DNA from: Chromobacterium sphagni
GTDB lineage: Bacteria > Pseudomonadota > Gammaproteobacteria > Burkholderiales > Chromobacteriaceae
Assembly (NCBI RefSeq): GCF_001855555.1
Contig: NZ_MKCT01000050.1
Coordinates: 84,466 to 148,465, forward strand
Direction: 5' to 3'
DNA length: 64,000 nt
Of the stretch, positions 56,757 to 64,000 are shown one piece after another. Within the stretch, counting starts at the first letter, position 1, and each line of letters begins with the position of its first letter. The position numbers were made by a program, and so were the translations under genes. A model generated the notes under the pieces. The model was not told the DNA's origin and ran no database searches. It was given only the letters and a program-made list of their open reading frames with translations.

Positions 56757-56784
56757 AAAAGCAGCCTACGGGCTGCTTTTTTGC
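56757..56784 (+). terminator. Rho-independent terminator of the tRNA array
   Basis: AAAAGCAGCC and GGCTGCTTTT pair around TACG, followed by more T. It lies directly after the last tRNA-Asp. Confidence 0.92.
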
Positions 56785-56922
56785 GTTTCCACCAACGAGT
56801 ACCGCTTTTCGCCCTTCCCCCTTGCCGCGAAAATAATTCCATAGGCATGGAAAGTCGGGTTGCCAAACCTCTCCGCGGCGGTAATACTGTCTGACTTTAC
56901 ACATTTAACATCAAGAGATTAC

Positions 56923-58467
56923 ATGACAAGCAAGGCAATCCTGCTGGCGCTCTGCCTGCCCTGTACCACCGCCATCGCCAGCACGACCGCCGACACCGCC
57001 ATCTGGCAGTACCGGGTGCAAGCCGGCGATACGCTCTGGTCGCTGGCATCCCAACACCTGCTCTCCCCCAGCTACGTTCCCATGCTGCAGGCGCAGAACC
57101 ACATCGCCAATCCCTACAAGCTGCCGCCAGGCAGCGTGCTCAACATCCCCTACGCCTGGGTCAAGCAGGATGTCGCCGATGCGGTGCTGGACGATATGTC
57201 CGGCAAGGTCGGCGCACAGGGACGCAACGGCGCCACCCTGAACCTGGTGCGCGGCCAGCACTATCCCAGCGGCACCCGTTTTTCCACCGGCAGCGACGCG
57301 ATGCTGCGGCTGAAATTCCAGGACGGCTCCACCCTGGTGCTCAACGCCAACACCACGCTGACGCTGGAAAACCAAGCCTATTACCCCAGCACCGGCGCCA
57401 TTCAGTCGCAGAGTCAGCTGGACCAGGGCAGCACCGGCAGCTCGGTGATACCGAATCTGCTGATGCCCAGCCGCTACCGCATCCAGACGCCGTCCGCCGT
57501 CACCACCGTGCGCGGCACGGAATTTCGCGTGCGCAGCGAAAGCCGCGAAGACACCGCCGCCGAAGTGCTGCGCGGCAAGGTGAATGTCCTCGGCCAGCAA
57601 GGCGAAGTCGACGTGCCCGCCGGCTTCGGCAGCCGCGGCACATCCGGCAACGGCCAACCGGTCGCCCTGCCCGTCGCCCCGGCGCTGAACGGCTTGCCGC
57701 AAAGCTCGGAATTCAACCCTCCGCCGCTGCGCTGGCAGGCGGCGGCCGGAGAAACCGGCTATCACCTATCCATCAATCAAAGCTCCAGCAGCCAGGCCTT
57801 GCTGCTGGAGCGCGACAGCGCATCCGCCGCTTTCTTCCCGCCGCTTGCGCAAAACGGCAAGTATCGCCTGACCGCGCGCGCCATCAATGCCGCCGGCCTG
57901 CAAGGCTTCGACAGCCAGCGCGAATTCACCTTGCGCGCCCACCCGCTGCCGCCCTTGCTGGTCGCCAGCCTCGGGCCGCAGCAACAACGCGGCCAATCGT
58001 TCACGCTGCGCAGCAGCGCCGACGCCAGCCATCCGGCCTGGCTGCAGGTGGCGCGGGATCCCGGCTTTCAGCAATTGCTGTTCGACGGCCGCGTCGCCCA
58101 ACCCAGCCTGACGCTGAAACTGCCGGCCCAGGACACCTGGCACTGGCGCGCGGCCTCCATCGCCGACGACGGCGCGCTCGGCCCCTACAGCGATGCCCAG
58201 ACCCTGGTGGTGACGGGCTGGCTGGTTCTGCCCGACATCCGGCCCGACGCGCTCGCCACCCGGCGCTACCCGCTGCCCGACGCCCGCTACACGCTATCAT
58301 TGCGCCGCGCGGGCCAGGCCGGAGCGCCGCTGCTGCAACTCACTTCGGACCAGCCGCTCTGGCCGTTGCGCGACTTGCCGCGCGGCCGTTTTGCCGTCAC
58401 CATCCACATTGACGACAACAATGGCTACCATGCCGAAGAGCAATACCCATCGCTCGACCTGCCGTGA
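56923..58467 (+). CDS. LysM and FecR domain protein, exported
   Basis: The 514-residue protein has a signal peptide (MTSKAILLALCLPCTTAIAS), a LysM domain (YRVQAGDTLWSLASQHLLSP, then PYKLPPGSVLNIPYAWV) for peptidoglycan binding, and a FecR-like domain (GARFSTG-type segments, then YRIQTPSAVTTVRGTEFRVR and AEVLRGKVNVLG). Fibronectin-like repeats follow (LRWQAAAGETGYHLSINQ and PAWLQVARDPGFQQLLFDG). It is followed 75 bp later by the CHASE2-GGDEF gene, a recurrent pairing, so it may be the periplasmic partner of that sensor. The ATG at 56923 begins the signal peptide. Confidence 0.85.
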   Translation: MTSKAILLALCLPCTTAIASTTADTAIWQYRVQAGDTLWSLASQHLLSPSYVPMLQAQNHIANPYKLPPGSVLNIPYAWVKQDVADAVLDDMSGKVGAQGRNGATLNLVRGQHYPSGTRFSTGSDAMLRLKFQDGSTLVLNANTTLTLENQAYYPSTGAIQSQSQLDQGSTGSSVIPNLLMPSRYRIQTPSAVTTVRGTEFRVRSESREDTAAEVLRGKVNVLGQQGEVDVPAGFGSRGTSGNGQPVALPVAPALNGLPQSSEFNPPPLRWQAAAGETGYHLSINQSSSSQALLLERDSASAAFFPPLAQNGKYRLTARAINAAGLQGFDSQREFTLRAHPLPPLLVASLGPQQQRGQSFTLRSSADASHPAWLQVARDPGFQQLLFDGRVAQPSLTLKLPAQDTWHWRAASIADDGALGPYSDAQTLVVTGWLVLPDIRPDALATRRYPLPDARYTLSLRRAGQAGAPLLQLTSDQPLWPLRDLPRGRFAVTIHIDDNNGYHAEEQYPSLDLP

Positions 58468-58542
58468 AGCCGGCGCCTGCCAAGGCCATCCGGCTGCAGC
58501 CATGCCCGCGCGCCGAGCACGGGTCCGATCCGGAAAAGATGA

Positions 58543-60189
58543 ATGCACGCCCCCACCCTTCCCAGGCTAGCCCGGCTGGCGCCGCTGCTGCTGGCCATTC
58601 TGGGTTTGCTGCTGATAGGCAGCCAGTTGCTGAACCGGCTGGACTTCTGGCTGTACGACGGCCTCATCCGCAGCCAGCTCAAACATGACGACCACAGCGG
58701 CATCACCGTCATCGCCATCGATGAAAAAAGCCTGGCCGAACTGGGCCGCTGGCCCTGGCCGCGCGCCTACCATGCCCAGTTGCTGGACAAGCTGCTGCAT
58801 GCCCGCGCGATTGGACTGGACATCGCCATCGTCGAACCCTCGACCCAGCCCGAAGCCGACCAGCACCTGGCCGACGCCATCCGCCGCAACGGCAAGGTCA
58901 TCGGTCCGGTTTTTCCGGAGATGCAGGGCCACCGGCTGGTGGAAACCCGGCCGCTGCCGCTGCTGGCCAGCGCCATGGCCGGCCTGGGCCATACCGACTA
59001 CGAGCAGGACGAAGACGGAATCATACGGCGCGCCTATCTGCAGGCCGGCCTGGGCAGCCCGCGCCATCCCAGCTTTGCCGGCGCGGTCAGCCAACTGGCC
59101 CGCGGCATTCGGCCGGCTCCGGCTCCGCCGCCGCCTGCGCTCTCCGGCCTTGCCTGGTACCGCGCGCAGGCGGTGATGGTGCCGTTCAGCAACGGCGCGC
59201 GCCCCTACCAGACGGTTTCCTATTCGGACGCGCTCAACCGGCTGCCCGCGGACAGTTTCGCCAACCGCATCGTATTGATCGGCGCCACCGCCACCGGGCT
59301 GGGCGACAGCCACCTGACGCCGCTGTCGGCCAACAACCGCGGCCTGTCCGGCGTGGAGATCAACGCCTTCATGCTGCACGGCCTGATGGAGCATCCGCTG
59401 GTCACGCCGCTGGATCCTGGCTGGAAAGCCCTGCTGAGCGCGTTGATCCTGCTGCTGGCCGACTGGCGGCTAGCGCGGCAAAGTTCGCCGCGCCGCCTGC
59501 TGGCCAGCTACGCGCTGGCGGCGCTGGCCATCCTGTGCGGTTCCGCCATGGCGCTGTATCTGGGGCGGATCTGGCTGGGAGGCAGCGTAGCCGCGCTGCT
59601 GCTGCTGCTGGCCGGCATCCTGCGCTTCGTCGCCAGCCTGTCGCGGCTGCATACGCTGGCGATGACCGACAGCCTGACCGGCTTGCACAACCGCCGCCAC
59701 TTCGACGCGACCTTCGCCGCGGCGCTGGCGGAACACCAGCGCCGCAACTGGCCGCTGGCGCTGCTGATCGTCGACCTGGACAACTTCAAGGGTTACAACG
59801 ATCACTACGGCCATTACGCCGGCGACGAAGTGCTGCAACAAACCGCCCGCGCGCTGCGCAAATGCTTCCGCCGCAACGACGAGACGGTGGCGCGGCTGGG
59901 CGGCGAGGAGTTCGGCATCCTGCTGGAACGCCGCCAGCCGGAACAGGCGCTTGCCGCCGCGGAGCGCTTCTGCCGCCATCTGGAAGGCCTCGCCATGCCG
60001 CATGCCGCCAGCCCGCAGGGAACGGTCACCTGCAGCATAGGCCTGACCGCGCGCCATCCGGCCGAGGACACCACTCGCAGCCTGTTTGAAGACGCCGACC
60101 AGGCGCTGTACCTGGCCAAGGGCGAAGGCCGCAACCGGGTGCGCCTGGCCCGCCCGGACCAAGCCGCCGCGCAAGCCTCCCCGCCCTGA
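58543..60189 (+). CDS. CHASE2 sensor diguanylate cyclase
   Basis: The 548-residue membrane protein has an N-terminal transmembrane segment, a periplasmic CHASE2 domain (ITVIAIDEKSLAELGRWPWP, then HAQLLDKLLHARAIGLDIAI) and three closely spaced helices at about 285-365. A cytoplasmic GGDEF domain (TDSLTGLHNRRHFDATF, then LLIVDLDNFKGYNDHYGHYA) with active site RLGGEEFGIL ends it. The intact GGEEF motif predicts cyclic di-GMP synthesis. No RxxD inhibitory site is obvious just upstream of the active site. It probably forms an operon with the FecR/LysM gene. Confidence 0.92.
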   Translation: MHAPTLPRLARLAPLLLAILGLLLIGSQLLNRLDFWLYDGLIRSQLKHDDHSGITVIAIDEKSLAELGRWPWPRAYHAQLLDKLLHARAIGLDIAIVEPSTQPEADQHLADAIRRNGKVIGPVFPEMQGHRLVETRPLPLLASAMAGLGHTDYEQDEDGIIRRAYLQAGLGSPRHPSFAGAVSQLARGIRPAPAPPPPALSGLAWYRAQAVMVPFSNGARPYQTVSYSDALNRLPADSFANRIVLIGATATGLGDSHLTPLSANNRGLSGVEINAFMLHGLMEHPLVTPLDPGWKALLSALILLLADWRLARQSSPRRLLASYALAALAILCGSAMALYLGRIWLGGSVAALLLLLAGILRFVASLSRLHTLAMTDSLTGLHNRRHFDATFAAALAEHQRRNWPLALLIVDLDNFKGYNDHYGHYAGDEVLQQTARALRKCFRRNDETVARLGGEEFGILLERRQPEQALAAAERFCRHLEGLAMPHAASPQGTVTCSIGLTARHPAEDTTRSLFEDADQALYLAKGEGRNRVRLARPDQAAAQASPP

Positions 60190-60213
60190 CGGCCGCTCAG
60201 CGGCGCCCATAAG

Positions 60214-60238
60214 GAAAATGCCGCCAAACGGGCGGCAT
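60214..60238 (-). terminator. Terminator of dsbB
   Basis: On the minus strand ATGCCGCC and GGCGGCAT form an 8-bp stem around CGTTT and run into TTTCC. It also follows the cyclase gene on the plus strand, where the hairpin has no T-run. Confidence 0.7.
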
Positions 60239-60260
60239 CAAAACGGCAATCGCGCAGCGC

Positions 60261-60755
60261 TCAGCCGCGGCGCCACACCAGGCGCAGCGTCCAGACGATG
60301 ACGCCGACGAAAAACACCGCCACCCAGAACGGCATGCTCATGCCCAGGAAGGTACCCTGTATCGTGGCGCATTCACCGCTGCCTTTGAGCACCTTGGACA
60401 ATACCTGCCACAAGGGGAAGGACTCCATCAGGAATTCCAGCCCAGGCCCGCATTGCGGCACCTGGTCCGCCGGCAGGCTCTGCAGCCACAGCTGGCGCAA
60501 CGACACGCCGCTGCCGGCCAACGCCGCCAGCACCACCAGCCCGCCCCACACCTTGGCGCCGGCGCGCCGCGGATTATGCAAAGCCGCCAGCAAGGCCAGC
60601 GTGCCCGCCGCCATCACGCCGATGCGCTGCAGGATGCACAGTGGGCACGGCTCCTCCCCCAACTGATATTGCGCATACAGGGCAAACGCCATCGCGCCGG
60701 CGCAGGCCGCCGCCACCAGCAGAAAGCCCTGCCTGTTCGTCATATTCAAACCCAT
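60261..60755 (-). CDS. dsbB: Disulfide bond formation protein B
   Basis: DsbB is the inner-membrane quinone reductase that reoxidises DsbA. The 164-residue protein has four hydrophobic helices, the first Cys pair C37/C40 (EEPCPLC) and the second pair C102/C129 (VPQCGPG and SGECATI). The start at 60755 has G-rich and AAGG sites upstream, and the in-frame ATG at 60743 lacks one. Confidence 0.95.
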   Translation of the reverse strand: MGLNMTNRQGFLLVAAACAGAMAFALYAQYQLGEEPCPLCILQRIGVMAAGTLALLAALHNPRRAGAKVWGGLVVLAALAGSGVSLRQLWLQSLPADQVPQCGPGLEFLMESFPLWQVLSKVLKGSGECATIQGTFLGMSMPFWVAVFFVGVIVWTLRLVWRRG

Positions 60756-60844
60756 CCCCTCAGCCTTTCCTTGTATGTCTACCGCGTTAACGCAGTGTAA
60801 ACGGAAAAGCTGAGATTTTGACAGCCTCGCAAAGTTCCGCGCGG

Positions 60845-61984
60845 CTAAAGTTCCAGAAACTGGCTGATCGCCTCTTTCTGCTGCAGGGTATCGCGGTAGC
60901 CCAGCGCGATCAGCTCGCGGCAGTAGCCCGGCTCGAACAACAGGTAGGTGGCCAGCGCCGTGCCACGCTGGCGGGTGGCGCCGGTGCCTTTCATGATGAA
61001 GCGCAGGATGGGTGGAAACAGGTGGGTATGGCGGTAGACGATGCCCTCCAGCGACTTGCTGGGATTGAGCTGGAATATCTCCACTCGTTTCAGCTGGGTC
61101 TGGCTAGCCAGCGCCTCGTTGCTTTGCAACAGGGAAACCGTGTGGTTGACCCGCGTCAGCCGTTCCATGTCCACCGCCATGCTGTCGATGAACACGCTGT
61201 TGAGCAGGTGGCCGAAAATCTGCGCCGGCATCGGATACGCGCCGCTGTTGCGCCGCTCGATGATGTCCGGCCGCTGGCTGGCCAGCCCCACCACGAACAG
61301 CTTCTCCGCCCCCAGATGCAGGGCCGGCGACAACGGCGACAACTGCCGCACCGCGCCATCGCAATAAAACTTCTCGCCTATCCGCACCGAAGGGAAGATC
61401 AACGGGATGGCGGCGGTAGCCATCAGGTGGTCCAGCCCTATCCTCTCGCGTATGCCCAGCCGCTGGTAGCGCGTCCACTCCTCCAGCGTTTCCAGCCCCT
61501 GGAAAAACGTCACCGACATGCCGGTGGTGTAACAGGATGCGGTCAGCGCCAGCGCCTGCAGGCAGCCGTTGTCGATTGAATGCTCGATGCCGCCGAACTG
61601 CATGGTGCGGGCCAGCATCTCCCGCAGTGGGGCATTGTCGAGGAAGCTTTGCGGATTGGGCCAGGCATGGCCGGCGCTCATCAGCGAAATGCCGAAATGC
61701 AGGAAGGTCTTGAAGAAATAGCCGGCGCTGGCATCGTACACATCCTGGATGTGCAGCTGCTTCCACACCTTGGCCAGCGTGGCCACGGCGAGCTGGTAGT
61801 TGGCGGCGCCGGAAGCCAGCGCCACCGCGTTGATGGCGCCGGCCGAAGTGCCGCAGATGATGGGGAAGGGATTCTTGGCCGGATCAGGCAGCAGCTTGGA
61901 GATGCCCAGCAGGACACCCACCTGGTAAGCCGCGCGAGCGCCCCCTCCCGACAATACCAAACCGATTCTGCTCGGCCTGTGCAT
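60845..61984 (-). CDS. Patatin-like phospholipase
   Basis: The 379-residue protein has the patatin catalytic dyad: the oxyanion loop GGGARA (residues 13-18), nucleophile S47 in GTSAG, and the Asp in FYCDGAVRQLSPLSP. It resembles the cytoplasmic RssA-like or DUF3336-free patatin group. No signal peptide is present. The C-terminal part (about 300-379) is variable. The physiological lipid substrate is unknown. Confidence 0.9.
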   Translation of the reverse strand: MHRPSRIGLVLSGGGARAAYQVGVLLGISKLLPDPAKNPFPIICGTSAGAINAVALASGAANYQLAVATLAKVWKQLHIQDVYDASAGYFFKTFLHFGISLMSAGHAWPNPQSFLDNAPLREMLARTMQFGGIEHSIDNGCLQALALTASCYTTGMSVTFFQGLETLEEWTRYQRLGIRERIGLDHLMATAAIPLIFPSVRIGEKFYCDGAVRQLSPLSPALHLGAEKLFVVGLASQRPDIIERRNSGAYPMPAQIFGHLLNSVFIDSMAVDMERLTRVNHTVSLLQSNEALASQTQLKRVEIFQLNPSKSLEGIVYRHTHLFPPILRFIMKGTGATRQRGTALATYLLFEPGYCRELIALGYRDTLQQKEAISQFLEL

Positions 61985-62067
61985 GACAGCCTCTTTCCGC
62001 GCGTCTTATTTGTTCTATTAGAGATAGTCAAAAACGCAGCGCAGCAGCAAGCCGCACATCGGCAGAA

Positions 62068-62967
62068 TCAGAAACCCCCGGCCTGCAGCAACGCCCACAA
62101 ATGCGCGGCCACCAGCGCCCGCCACGGCGAAAAGTCCTGCAGCCAGCGCTGCGCCTGCGGCTGCGACACCTTGTCCGGCAGCCCCAGCGTCATCTGCATC
62201 GCCCGCCGCACCGCCACATCGCCATGCAATGAGCCATCCAGCCAGCCATAACCGCGCAGCAAGGCGTAGCTGACCGTCCACGGCCCGATTCCCGGCACCG
62301 CGAGCAAGCGCTCGGATATCTCCTCCACCGGCACGCCATCCAGCCAGGCATCCAGCGGCAGCGCGCCCGCCGCCGCATCCCGGCTCAAGGCCAGGATGGC
62401 GCGGCTCTTGGCGTGGGAAAAGCCGGCCTGTCCCAGTTGGTCGGCGTCCAGTCCGGCCAGCCGCGCGGCGTCCGGGTGGCACAGCAGGCCGGAGGAATGG
62501 CGGCAATCGCATAATTGCAGCATGCGCCGGCGTATGCTCACCGCCGCCTGCACGCTGATCTGCTGGCCGGTGATTGCCCATGCCAGCGCCTCGAACGGAA
62601 AGGCCGTCTGCGGCACCCGCAAGCCCGGCCGCGCGGCGATCAGCCGGCCCAGTTGCGGGTGCGCGCCATACTGCCGCTCAAACGCCTCCACCGGCTGGTC
62701 CAGGCCCAGCATGCGCCGGCCCAGGCTGGCCAGCCGCCCGGCGTCGTCCGCCGCGGCAGCGCCGTCGATGGCCAGCGACAGCCGAGCCGCCCCTGGCTGG
62801 AAGCGCAGTTCGAGACAGGACGGCAAGCCCCGCCACAGCAGCCCCTTCTTCAGGCCGTGATCGTCCACCTGCTCGGCCAGCCGCTCGCCGTCGCGGCGGT
62901 GGAAGGCCAGAATATCTTCCGGACGGAAGTTCTCCGGCAGAGGAATGTCACAGCGGGAAACGGACAT
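62068..62967 (-). CDS. alkA: DNA-3-methyladenine glycosylase II (AlkA)
   Basis: The 299-residue protein removes alkylated purines. It has the AlkA N-terminal domain and the HhH-GPD core: ITGQQISVQAAVSIRRRM, helix-hairpin-helix VPGIGPWTVSYALLRGYGWL and catalytic D250 in LHGDVAVRRAM. The start ATG at 62967 shares its A with the stop of alkB (TGATG), implying coupled translation. It is the last gene of pmbA-alkB-alkA. Confidence 0.92.
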   Translation of the reverse strand: MSVSRCDIPLPENFRPEDILAFHRRDGERLAEQVDDHGLKKGLLWRGLPSCLELRFQPGAARLSLAIDGAAAADDAGRLASLGRRMLGLDQPVEAFERQYGAHPQLGRLIAARPGLRVPQTAFPFEALAWAITGQQISVQAAVSIRRRMLQLCDCRHSSGLLCHPDAARLAGLDADQLGQAGFSHAKSRAILALSRDAAAGALPLDAWLDGVPVEEISERLLAVPGIGPWTVSYALLRGYGWLDGSLHGDVAVRRAMQMTLGLPDKVSQPQAQRWLQDFSPWRALVAAHLWALLQAGGF

Positions 62968-63614
62968 CAGCGCGCCTTGCGGAAAGTGAGATTGATGCGG
63001 CGTTCGCCCAACAGCGGGTGGATGCCGGGCTTGACCGGCTGCACGCCGTGGAAACGCATGCGGTCCTCCGCCCCCCATACCAGCACGTCGCCATGATGCA
63101 GCGCAATCTTCAACGCGCGGTCGGCGCGGCGCAGGCCGCCCAGCAAAAACACCGCCGGCAGGCCCAATGACACCGACACGATGGGCGCTGCGAAATCGCG
63201 CTCGTCCTTGTCCTGGTGCAGGCCCATGCGGGCGCCGGGCAGGTAGCAGTTGATCAGGCAGGCATCGGGCAGGAAGCCGGAAAAACCGGCAGCCGCGGCG
63301 GCGCCCTGCGCCAATTGCCGGAACCGCTCCGGCATACGCGGCCAGGGCTGGCCGTTTTGCGGATCCGCTGCGGCATAGCGGTAACCATGGCGGTCAGACA
63401 CCCAGCCCCAGTCGCCACAGCTACTGGTCTGCACCGACATGTTCTGGCCGCCGGGCGTCGCCATGCCGCGCAGCGGCGCCAGGCGGATGATTTCGCCAAT
63501 TGCGGCGCACAAATCGGCATCCTGCGCACAGGCCCAGCCATGCAGCAAAACAGTGCCGGGCGCCAGCCGCTCCACCCAAGCGCCGTCGTCCGGCGCGAAC
63601 AGGTCGCCGCTCAC
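62967..63614 (-). CDS. alkB: AlkB, alkylated DNA repair dioxygenase
   Basis: The 215-residue Fe(II)/2-oxoglutarate dioxygenase reverses 1-methyladenine and 3-methylcytosine damage. Iron ligands H133 and D135 (GLHQDKDERDF) and H189, and Arg residues near 205 (GERRINLTFRKAR) for 2-oxoglutarate, agree with the E. coli layout. The start is GTG at 63614 and overlaps the stop of pmbA (GTGA). No ada gene is adjacent in the window. Confidence 0.93.
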   Translation of the reverse strand: MSGDLFAPDDGAWVERLAPGTVLLHGWACAQDADLCAAIGEIIRLAPLRGMATPGGQNMSVQTSSCGDWGWVSDRHGYRYAAADPQNGQPWPRMPERFRQLAQGAAAAAGFSGFLPDACLINCYLPGARMGLHQDKDERDFAAPIVSVSLGLPAVFLLGGLRRADRALKIALHHGDVLVWGAEDRMRFHGVQPVKPGIHPLLGERRINLTFRKAR

Positions 63615-64000
63615 TCCTCGCCAGCCACCATCATGCTGCCGATCAGCACCGAGCCCATGCGGCGGCCGCCGCGGTCCAGCACGTCGGTGCCGATCGCCTC
63701 GATGCGCTGGAACATCTCGCCCAGGTGGCCGGCGATGGTGATTTCCTCCACCGGGTAGGCGATCACGCCGTTCTCCACCCAGAAGCCGGCTGCGCCGCGC
63801 GAATAGTCGCCGGTAACGGTGTTGACGCCCTGACCCAGCAGCTCGGTCACCAGCAGGCCGCTACCCATCTGCGACAGCAACTCCTGGAAGCTTTCGCCAG
63901 TGGAGTGGACGATCAGGTTGTGGGCGCCGCCGGCGTTGCCGGTGGTCTGCATTCCCAATTTGCGCGCCGAATAGCTGGAGAGCAGATAACCCTGCAGCAC
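63611..64000 (-). CDS. pmbA: PmbA/TldE metalloprotease-type protein (C-terminal 129 codons, runs off window)
   Basis: This is the C-terminal part of PmbA (TldE), partner of TldD in peptide maturation and CcdA degradation. Segments such as YSARKLGMQTTGNAGGAHNL, then DYSRGAAGFWVENGVIAYPV and ITIAGHLGEMFQRIEAIGTD are diagnostic. The gene continues past base 64000. Its stop overlaps the GTG start of alkB. Confidence 0.94.
   Translation of the reverse strand: MLQGYLLSSYSARKLGMQTTGNAGGAHNLIVHSTGESFQELLSQMGSGLLVTELLGQGVNTVTGDYSRGAAGFWVENGVIAYPVEEITIAGHLGEMFQRIEAIGTDVLDRGGRRMGSVLIGSMMVAGEE

Noticed and set aside
60784..60793. GCGTTAACGC palindrome upstream of dsbB
   Set aside because: Only 10 bp and isolated, so a chance occurrence is likely.

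Overview
The window is chromosomal DNA of a GC-rich betaproteobacterium, almost certainly Chromobacterium. The phenylalanine hydroxylase at 40269-41162 has 297 residues with iron ligands at H138, H143 and E184, the published geometry of the C. violaceum enzyme. The gene set (polar-flagellum operon, accA-tilS, pxpBCA, thiBPQ, fadL, UvrB) also fits Neisseriales. Most of the window is dense, high-GC, ordinary chromosome. One clearly foreign block lies at about 6.0-11.4 kb.

Layout. 1-6.0 kb (minus strand): tyrosine phosphatase, a CheB without receiver domain, a FleR-type sigma-54 activator, then fliE-fliF-fliG-fliH, closely packed or overlapping from cheB onwards. 6.0-11.4 kb: accessory block, partly AT-rich and gene-poor. 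It holds a probable type III effector (SopD/SopD2-like N-terminus joined to a kinase-like domain), a strong Fur-box match in front of a 91-residue acidic orphan, two paralogous proteins with C-terminal CsbD-like domains, a terminator and a 28-bp perfect palindrome. 11.7-23 kb: outer-membrane protein, two LysR regulators, a YfeH-type transporter, uvrB, pbpG, two-gene units with visible operator dyads, a MITE-like element and a frameshifted AraC regulator. 22.9-27.1 kb: thiamine uptake operon under a TPP riboswitch, with an acetyltransferase inserted. 27.2-31.7 kb: DUF1800/DUF1501 pair, a solute-binding protein and an unknown tail-anchored protein. 32.4-37.1 kb: pyroglutamate operon pxpB-pxpC-pxpA-DUF969-DUF979-pcp. 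37.1-46.1 kb: glycosyltransferase, GDP-mannose synthesis enzyme, phhA with a divergent Lrp regulator, cysteine dioxygenase, a disrupted fadL, two cyclophilins and lpxH. 46.9-52.8 kb: a TonB receptor and a tricorn-type protease. 53.1-55.4 kb: accA-tilS. 55.6-56.8 kb: twelve tRNA genes as six tandem Val(UAC)-Asp(GUC) pairs. 56.9-64 kb: a LysM/FecR protein with a CHASE2-GGDEF diguanylate cyclase, dsbB, a patatin-like phospholipase, and an overlapping pmbA-alkB-alkA unit.

Functional links. The pxp/pcp operon would release and hydrolyse N-terminal pyroglutamate, and the two DUF membrane proteins are the natural candidates for transport. The thiamine operon appears to be translationally controlled by a hairpin that hides the thiB ribosome-binding site. 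The accessory block combines a putative host-targeted kinase with an apparently iron-controlled small gene, which makes it the most likely place for undescribed biology.
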